Shown: positions 39,329-44,202 of the stretch, piece after piece
Layout of the letters: each line of letters starts with the position of its first letter
How positions within the stretch are numbered: the stretch's first letter is position 1
Notes under the pieces: generated by a model
The model's database searches: none
What the model saw: the letters and a program-made list of their open reading frames with translations, nothing else
Told to the model about the DNA's origin: nothing
From: Faecalibacterium sp. CAG:1138
Lineage (GTDB): Bacteria > Bacillota > Clostridia > Christensenellales > CAG-917
Assembly: GCA_000434675.1 (NCBI GenBank)
Contig: HF988635.1
Location: 56,943 to 101,144, forward strand
Length of the DNA: 44,202 nt
Reading direction: 5' to 3'
Made by a program: the position numbers and the translations under genes

Positions 39329-39562
39329 ATGAAATACGCAAAAGCATTTGACAGTTTGCCTGGCATCGTGAAAATTTTGCTTACGATATTCTTCGATTTT
39401 ATCACCGGCGGGCTTTATCGTCTGATGAAAGGTCTGGACAAGAAAGACGTCGTTAAAATCGTGGCAGGAATTATCTGGTTCTTCACCGGCGGCTGCATCA
39501 TCGGTTGGATTATTGATATCTTCTGCATCATCGTTAAGGGTAAATACACCTTCCTTGCATAA
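39329..39562 (+). CDS. small two-helix membrane protein
   Basis: A 77-residue protein (MKYAKAFDSLPGIVKIL...) with one amphipathic segment and two hydrophobic segments, at about 15-30 and 44-70. The pattern FITGGLYRLMKGL, then a charged KKD turn, then IIWFFTGGCIIGWIIDI, resembles small TM2-like proteins that are frequent in Clostridia. The function is unknown. AAGGAG (39315-39320) precedes the ATG. A stem-loop TCGGA-GCAA-TCCGA (39297-39310) lies in the leader. It sits between the GGDEF protein and galU, 15 bp before galU. Confidence 0.7.
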   Translation: MKYAKAFDSLPGIVKILLTIFFDFITGGLYRLMKGLDKKDVVKIVAGIIWFFTGGCIIGWIIDIFCIIVKGKYTFLA

Positions 39563-39577
39563 AAAAGGAGAATTGAA

Positions 39578-40450
39578 ATGTTGAAAAAAGCGGTGATCCT
39601 TGCCGGCGGAAGAGGTACGAGGTTTTTGCCTTATACCAAAGCGTGCGCCAAGGAAATGATGCCCGTCGTGGATAAACCCGTGCTGCAATATATCGTCGAG
39701 GAGTGCGCGGCCGCGGGACTGACGGACATACTTATCGTCGGACGGCCCGACAAACCCGAGATAAAAAGGCATTTTTCCAAAGACGAAAATTTGTTGGCGT
39801 TTTTGGAGAAAAACGGCAAATACGACCTTGAAAAGACGGTTTCGGACATTTGCGGCGAGGCCGAAATCACCGTTATCGACCAACTTGACGCGGGCGGCAG
39901 CGGCGCTGCGGTGATGCTTGCAAAAGACTTTGCGGGCGGCGAACCGTTTGCGATATTAAACGGCGACGACCTCTATTATTCGCTGTCCAAAAGACCTGCG
40001 ATAGGGCAGGTTGCGGACTGCTACCTGAAATTCGGCAGAACCTCGCTGGGAGTTCTGGAGGTGGCGAGAGAGGACGTGTCAAAATATTGCAGTCTGAAGC
40101 TGGACGGCGAAAAGGACGGATATTTCGTCTGCTCGGACGTGGTGGAAAAACCCGCGCCAGAAGCGGCCCCTTCGACCGTTGCGACGCTTGGCAGATACGT
40201 CGTGGACAAAAACTTCTTTTCCTACCTCGAAAGAACGCCGAAATCCAAAAACGGAGAGGTGTTCCTCACCGACGCTTTCGGACTTCAGGCAAGAGAAGAA
40301 AAGGTTTACGCATGTCCGCTGAACGTCGTCAGATACGACACCGGCGACAAGCTTGGTTACGAAAAAGCAAACGTTGAGTTTGCGCTCAGAAACGAAACAA
40401 TCGGCAAAGAATTTGCCGCATACTTAAAGGAGATTTCAAAATCAATATGA
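39578..40450 (+). CDS. galU: UTP-glucose-1-phosphate uridylyltransferase
   Basis: Makes UDP-glucose from UTP and glucose 1-phosphate for cell-envelope polysaccharides. The 290-residue protein has the nucleotidyltransferase core KKAVILAGGRGTRFLPYTKACAKEMMPVVDKPVLQYIVEE, FAILNGDDLYY (metal-binding Asp) and VVEKPAPEAAPS, as in bacterial GalU; the variant LAGGRGTR stands where many GalU have PAAGLGTR. The length is normal (about 290-300). AAGGAG precedes the ATG, and the stop overlaps the galE start (ATGA). Together with galE it supplies and interconverts UDP-sugars. Confidence 0.9.
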   Translation: MLKKAVILAGGRGTRFLPYTKACAKEMMPVVDKPVLQYIVEECAAAGLTDILIVGRPDKPEIKRHFSKDENLLAFLEKNGKYDLEKTVSDICGEAEITVIDQLDAGGSGAAVMLAKDFAGGEPFAILNGDDLYYSLSKRPAIGQVADCYLKFGRTSLGVLEVAREDVSKYCSLKLDGEKDGYFVCSDVVEKPAPEAAPSTVATLGRYVVDKNFFSYLERTPKSKNGEVFLTDAFGLQAREEKVYACPLNVVRYDTGDKLGYEKANVEFALRNETIGKEFAAYLKEISKSI

Positions 40451-41460
40451 AAAGAGTTTTGGTGACCGGCGGTTGCGGTTACATCGGCAGCCACACCGTC
40501 GTTGAACTTCAAAAAAACGGTTTCGACGTGGTGATCGTGGACAATCTTTCCAACAGCAAAAAAGCCGTTCTGGACAGAATCCAACAAATCACGGGAACGA
40601 AACCGACGTTTTACAAGGTCGATATGACAGATAAAGCCGCGCTTAGGGGCGTTTTTGAAAAAGAAAAGTTTTCGGACGTGATACACTTTGCGGGACTTAA
40701 AGCGGTCGGCGAAAGCGTAAGAAAACCGCTGGAATACTACAGGAACAACCTCGATTCCACCATGAATCTTCTGGAGCTTATGAGGGAATTCGGCGTTAAA
40801 AACATCGTGTTTTCCAGCTCGGCCACCGTTTACGGCAACCCTGCGACGGTGCCTATCACCGAGGATTTTCCGCTGTCCTGCACCAACCCGTACGGGCAGA
40901 CCAAATTGATGATAGAATACATTCTGAAGGATTTGTATAAGGCTGACGCAAGCTTCAACATTGCGCTTTTGAGATACTTCAACCCTATCGGCGCGCATCC
41001 TTCGGGACTTATCGGGGAAGATCCGAACGGAATCCCTAACAACCTCGTTCCGTACATCACTCAGGTGGCCGTGGGCAAGCTGGAAAGGTTGAACGTTTTC
41101 GGCAACGATTATCCGACACGGGACGGCACGGGCGTGCGCGACTATATTCACGTGGTGGACCTTGCGAAAGGACACCTCGCCGCTCTCAAAAAGCTGAGCG
41201 AAAACTGCGGGCTGGTTATCTACAATCTGGGCACGGGCAACGGCTACAGTGTGCTGGAAGTGCTTAACGCTTTTTCGGAAACGGTGGGCAGGCCTCTTCC
41301 TTACGTCATCGCACCTAGACGCGCGGGCGACATAGCGGAGTGCTACGCAGATCCGACCAAGGCATACAAGGAGCTTGGCTGGAAGGCCGAACTCGATCTT
41401 AAGAGAATGGCCGAGGACAGCTGGAGATGGCAAAAGAACAACCCTGACGGATTGGAATAA
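40447..41460 (+). CDS. galE: UDP-glucose 4-epimerase
   Basis: NAD-dependent epimerase that interconverts UDP-glucose and UDP-galactose. The 337-residue SDR-fold protein has the NAD motif VTGGCGYIGSH (G8-x-x-G11-x-x-G14), VIHFAGLKAVGESVRKPLEYY, FSSSATVYG and the catalytic pair in NPYGQTKLM, then LLRYFNPIGAHPSGLIGEDP and GTGVRDYIHVVDLAKGH, all typical of GalE. The start overlaps galU by four bases (ATGA). A terminator closes the operon behind it. Confidence 0.96.
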   Translation: MKRVLVTGGCGYIGSHTVVELQKNGFDVVIVDNLSNSKKAVLDRIQQITGTKPTFYKVDMTDKAALRGVFEKEKFSDVIHFAGLKAVGESVRKPLEYYRNNLDSTMNLLELMREFGVKNIVFSSSATVYGNPATVPITEDFPLSCTNPYGQTKLMIEYILKDLYKADASFNIALLRYFNPIGAHPSGLIGEDPNGIPNNLVPYITQVAVGKLERLNVFGNDYPTRDGTGVRDYIHVVDLAKGHLAALKKLSENCGLVIYNLGTGNGYSVLEVLNAFSETVGRPLPYVIAPRRAGDIAECYADPTKAYKELGWKAELDLKRMAEDSWRWQKNNPDGLE

Positions 41461-41471
41461 AAAAACGAAAT

Positions 41472-41500
41472 AAAAAGCACCTCTTTGCGAGGTGCTTTTT
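41472..41500. terminator. bidirectional terminator between galE and the deacylase gene
   Basis: AAAAAGCACCTC (41472-41483), loop TTTGC, GAGGTGCTTTTT (41489-41500). The A/T tails make it usable from both convergent sides. Confidence 0.94.
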
Positions 41501-41509
41501 GTTATGGTT

Positions 41510-43084
41510 CTATTTTTTGAGAATAACTTTGCCTGCGGTTTTGGCGGAATATACTTCGTCTTTTACGACGGCTTCGCCGTTTACGAAAACGTGCTTGATG
41601 CCCTTTGGGGTGAAGTCCGGCGTTTTCGGATCGACCTTGACGTTGTCGTAGTCGAAAACGGTTACGTCGGCATAGTAGCCTTCTTTGAGGAAACCTCTTT
41701 GAGGGATTTTGAACCTCTCGGCGGTGGCGCCCGTCATTTTTCGGACGACGCTCTCAAGCGGAATGTCGTTTTGCTTGGCTCTTACGAGGAAGTAAGGGAA
41801 GCACTGGAAAGCCGCGCCGTTTTGCGTGCCCGCTTCCTCAACCCACGCGTCGGTCATAAACACCGAGAGATCGTCGGTCATGAGGCGGTTGATGATCTGA
41901 TCGTTGTAGTATTTGTCCAGATACAGGCGCCCTTGTCCGTTTGAAAGATCGACGAGTTTGATGTACATATCGAAATCAGACAAGCCTTCTTCCCTGGCGC
42001 ACTCGGAAACCGTTTTGCCCTCGTACTGCTTGTGCTCGTCGGAGACGTAGGCCACCGTGAAATCGCAGAAGTCTATGCCCAAAAGCACCTTGGTGAGATA
42101 GGTCATCACTTTCAGCTTGAACATGTTGAACGGCTTTTTGCGGTCCTCTTTGGAAAGCGCGAGATACCACGGCGGAAGAACTATGGTGATGACGGACGCG
42201 CCGTAGGTGAAGGCGTAGCAATCGTAGGCTATGCGGAAACCTTTTTCGTTGTAGTCGTGCAGCTTTTTGAGCATAGGTTCGACGCTTGGCCAGCTGGATT
42301 TTCCGACGAAAATGAGGTGGCTGTATTCCGTGCGCACCTTGGTTTTTTCCATGATGTCGATGATTTCGTCAAGCGCGATTTCGATGTGCGGCTTGGAGAT
42401 GAGAGGATAGCCCAAGGCTACCTTGGACTCCGCGCGCGGGTGTATGGTCAGAATTCCGTCGTACTTTTGTATGCGAGAGGCAAACGCCAGAAGCTCGTCT
42501 GTTTTGCTGTACATGCCCGGTTCGTACATAAAACCGAAGCTGCCGCCGAACGCGCCGTTTTCCATGGCTTCGTCAACAAGCTTCATTTCCTCTTCGATCT
42601 GCGAAGGGGAGAGGGGCGTCGGATCGTAGCCGGAAACGCTTATGCGCGTCGTGCCGTGCCCGACGAGAGGAACTACGTTGACGAACAAGTTGCCTTCGGC
42701 CGATGATACGAACTCCTTGAAGCTTCCCGGGTTTTTGGCGTGGAACAGACCTCCGCCGACTTTGTCCTTGAACTTCGAGTCCGCAGCAATGCCGAACGGC
42801 GAAAAGCCGCAGTTGCCCGTTATCTGCGTGGTGATGCCCTGACGAAGGAACGGACGATAGAATTTTTCGGCGTCCGGATAGTCGTAGAAAAAGTCGTTGT
42901 GACTGTGCGCGTCGATAAAGCCCGGAGCCACGACAAGCCCGGTGCAATCAACGATCTCGGCGTCTTCTGCCACTACGTTTTCAGCAATTTTTTCGATAAC
43001 GTTGCCGCTTAAAAGCACGTCGGCTTTGTATAAAGGCTTGCCGCTGCCGTCGGCGATAAGACCGTTTTTAAGAAGCGTTTTCAT
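41510..43084 (-). CDS. N-acyl-D-amino-acid deacylase family amidohydrolase
   Basis: A 524-residue zinc amidohydrolase. PGFIDAHSHND (His60, His62), GNCGFSPFG with Cys92, IHPRAES, and EYSHLIF give the metal-ligand pattern of D-aminoacylases, which use a Cys rather than a carboxylated Lys as bridging ligand. The C-terminal MTGATAERFKIPQRGFLKEGYYADVTVFDYD is the usual small beta-domain. Substrates of the family are N-acyl-D-amino acids and some dihydropyrimidines; the precise one is not readable. The start at 43084 has GGAGGA on the minus strand (complement 43090-43095) and a promoter just upstream. It is convergent with galE. Confidence 0.88.
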   Translation of the reverse strand: MKTLLKNGLIADGSGKPLYKADVLLSGNVIEKIAENVVAEDAEIVDCTGLVVAPGFIDAHSHNDFFYDYPDAEKFYRPFLRQGITTQITGNCGFSPFGIAADSKFKDKVGGGLFHAKNPGSFKEFVSSAEGNLFVNVVPLVGHGTTRISVSGYDPTPLSPSQIEEEMKLVDEAMENGAFGGSFGFMYEPGMYSKTDELLAFASRIQKYDGILTIHPRAESKVALGYPLISKPHIEIALDEIIDIMEKTKVRTEYSHLIFVGKSSWPSVEPMLKKLHDYNEKGFRIAYDCYAFTYGASVITIVLPPWYLALSKEDRKKPFNMFKLKVMTYLTKVLLGIDFCDFTVAYVSDEHKQYEGKTVSECAREEGLSDFDMYIKLVDLSNGQGRLYLDKYYNDQIINRLMTDDLSVFMTDAWVEEAGTQNGAAFQCFPYFLVRAKQNDIPLESVVRKMTGATAERFKIPQRGFLKEGYYADVTVFDYDNVKVDPKTPDFTPKGIKHVFVNGEAVVKDEVYSAKTAGKVILKK

Positions 43085-43111
43085 AATAGTCCTCCAAAAG
43101 TTGTTAATTTA

Positions 43112-43140
43112 AGTATAACGAAGCAAAAAGCATTATGCAA
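43112..43140 (-). promoter_or_regulatory. promoter of the deacylase gene
   Basis: On the minus strand TTGCAT (43140-43135), 17 bases, TATACT (43117-43112). Start near 43105, about 20 bases before the ATG. Confidence 0.8.
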
Positions 43141-43171
43141 TACGTTTTTTGAAAATTGTCCGTCAAAAGAC

Positions 43172-43200
43172 AAAAAAGCAGGCCGATGCGGTCTGCTTTT
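43172..43200 (-). terminator. terminator of the flavodiiron protein gene
   Basis: AAAAGCAGGCCG-ATG-CGGTCTGCTTTT on the + strand; read on the minus strand the stem is followed by TTTTTTGTCTTTTG. It closes the leftward transcript just before the deacylase promoter. Confidence 0.85.
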
Positions 43201-43227
43201 CGGGTTGTTTAGGCGGTGTTATTTTGA

Positions 43228-43316
43228 AAGCGCGGCGGCAAGCCCGACAATTTATTGGCGGCTTACGTCGCCAAGCGCGGCGGCAAGCTCCGCAATTTTT
43301 TGGCGGCTTTCGCCAC
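43228..43316. repeat. tandem duplication of about 45 bp at the 3' end of the flavodiiron gene
   Basis: Units 43228-43272 and 43273-43316 agree along nearly their whole length (AAGCGCGGCGGCAAGC...GGCGGCTT...CGCC). On the minus strand the inner unit reads GESRQKIAELAAAL and the outer one GDVSRQ-stop-IVGLAAALSK-stop, in the same frame. The stop at 43252-43254 (TAA) stands where the other copy has AAA (Lys), and the older stop would be at 43219-43221. Confidence 0.85.
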
Positions 43317-44202
43317 TGAGCGCGGCGTTTACGGTTACGACCGGCTCGCAGAAAACCACGTTTTTGCAGTTTTCCAGCCGCCCTTTAAGCGTTTTGGCGG
43401 AGGTCGGCGCCCAGCTGCCGTTTTCAATGAGGCCTATCGTGCGGTTTTGATAGTTCAGCCCCGTGAGGTGATGGACGAAAGCGCTCATAAACGGAAATAC
43501 GTCGCCGTTGTAGGTGGTGGTGGCAAGAACCAGTCTGTCGTAACGGAAAGCGTCTTCCACCGCTTCGGACATATCGCACCTTGCAAGGTCGGAGATTACG
43601 ACTTTTTGACCGTTCTTTTCAAGCTCCGCTTTCAGAAGCTCGGCCGCTTCCTTGGTGTGTCCGTAAACGGAGGTGTAGGCAATGAAAACGCCTTCGGATT
43701 CGGCCTCGTAGGACGACCACGTTTTGTAGAGATCGAGATAAGACGAAAGATCGGAGGACAGCACCGGACCGTGAAGCGGACAAATGCGCTTTACGTCGAG
43801 GGCGGCGACCTTTTTGAGGACGTTCTGCACCGCTGCGCCGAATTTGCCGACTATGCCGAAATAATATCTCCTTGCTTCGCAGGCCCAGTCGGAGTCGTCC
43901 GCGTCAAGCGCGCCGAATTTGCCGAACGCGTCGGCGGAGAAAAGAGTGTTTTCGGACTTTTCGTAGCTCATTACGACCTCCGGCCAGTGAACCATGGCCG
44001 CGCCGATAAACGTCAGAGTGTGCTTGCCCAGAGGAAGCTCGTCGCCTTCCTTCACGACGATGCGGCGATTTTCAAAAGACTCGCCGAAATAGCTTTGCAT
44101 CATCAAAAACGCTTTGGCGGAAGATACCACGACGGCAGAAGGGTAGGTTTCCAGAAAACTTTTGATGCAGGCGGAATGATCGGGCTCCATGTGGTGAACC
44201 AC
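43252..44202 (-). CDS. A-type flavodiiron protein (FprA-like), C-terminal part
   Basis: Reduces O2 (or NO) to water in anaerobes with electrons from rubredoxin or similar carriers. The gene enters from beyond the window end, so the N-terminal part is missing; 316 residues are visible. The beta-lactamase-like domain shows HHMEPDH and MVHWPEVV, then FSADAFGKFG and PLHGP, the complete set of di-iron ligands seen in the family (His, Glu, Asp, His, Asp, His). The FMN-binding flavodoxin domain follows with AYTSVYGHTKEAAE and ATTTYNGDVFPFMSAFVHHL. There is no additional rubredoxin or flavin-reductase domain at the C-terminus. A 45-bp tandem duplication has altered the last residues. Confidence 0.9.
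   Translation of the reverse strand: MVHHMEPDHSACIKSFLETYPSAVVVSSAKAFLMMQSYFGESFENRRIVVKEGDELPLGKHTLTFIGAAMVHWPEVVMSYEKSENTLFSADAFGKFGALDADDSDWACEARRYYFGIVGKFGAAVQNVLKKVAALDVKRICPLHGPVLSSDLSSYLDLYKTWSSYEAESEGVFIAYTSVYGHTKEAAELLKAELEKNGQKVVISDLARCDMSEAVEDAFRYDRLVLATTTYNGDVFPFMSAFVHHLTGLNYQNRTIGLIENGSWAPTSAKTLKGRLENCKNVVFCEPVVTVNAALSGESRQKIAELAAALGDVSRQ

Overview
The window looks like a chromosome segment of an anaerobic, low-to-medium GC Gram-positive bacterium of the class Clostridia, probably an uncultured gut lineage. The cues are consensus TTGnnn-17-TATAAT promoters, strong AGGAGG ribosome sites, a secG-rnr-smpB-ssrA block, a guanine riboswitch in front of xpt, a DUF4250 protein, an Mrp ATPase with an N-terminal Cys cluster, an A-type flavodiiron protein and lipoprotein signal peptides. 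The genus assignment is inference only; no rRNA or tRNA gene is present.

Layout. 1-6052: a purine module. A variant guanine riboswitch with a terminator precedes xpt, followed by a BMP-type nucleoside-binding lipoprotein and a NupA/NupB/NupC-like ABC transporter. An internal terminator lies between the binding protein and the ATPase. 6055-13676: DNA and RNA maintenance and housekeeping genes (AlkD-like glycosylase, TrmO, DUF4250, Tex, a DNPH1-like nucleotide hydrolase, a PPC-domain protein, a lipase-like lipoprotein, YbaK, an inositol-phosphatase-like enzyme). 13740-15886: an EamA transporter whose last 36 bp (12 codons including the stop) are duplicated on the far side of a 1-kb AT-rich insert carrying a lone Mrr-type restriction endonuclease. 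This is the clearest sign of horizontal transfer in the window. 15898-18246: glmS, divergent from a ferritin-like protein gene.

18359-22379: secG, RNase R, SmpB (TTG start) and tmRNA, the complete trans-translation module. It is followed by a 160-bp array of small hairpins, a small Cys-rich orphan gene and a predicted short transcript with its own promoter and terminator. 22394-24760: a GPH sugar symporter, an unusual XRE-type regulator with a Cys-rich insertion, and a low-molecular-weight phosphatase. 24775-27764: a 957-residue MacB/FtsX-type ABC protein. 27768-29859: bioY (minus strand) and a membrane-embedded M28 peptidase whose promoter holds a perfect palindrome.

29920-34760: an operon of an AGCS symporter fused to a DUF4234-like domain, an Mrp ATPase, an ArsB-like permease and a DUF6512 protein. 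34812-41500: a long operon with a GPH symporter, a phosphoesterase, TcdA, a membrane GGDEF protein, a small membrane protein, GalU and GalE. 41510-44202 (minus strand): an N-acyl-D-amino-acid deacylase family enzyme and the C-terminal part of a flavodiiron protein, whose 3' end carries a fresh 45-bp tandem duplication.

The best candidates for something new are the repeat-flanked mrr cassette, the hairpin array with its small gene and short transcript behind ssrA, the riboswitch whose 5' P1 strand can pair with two identical downstream sites, and several domain fusions or insertions (AGCS-DUF4234, XRE with a Cys insert, M28 with a transmembrane insert).
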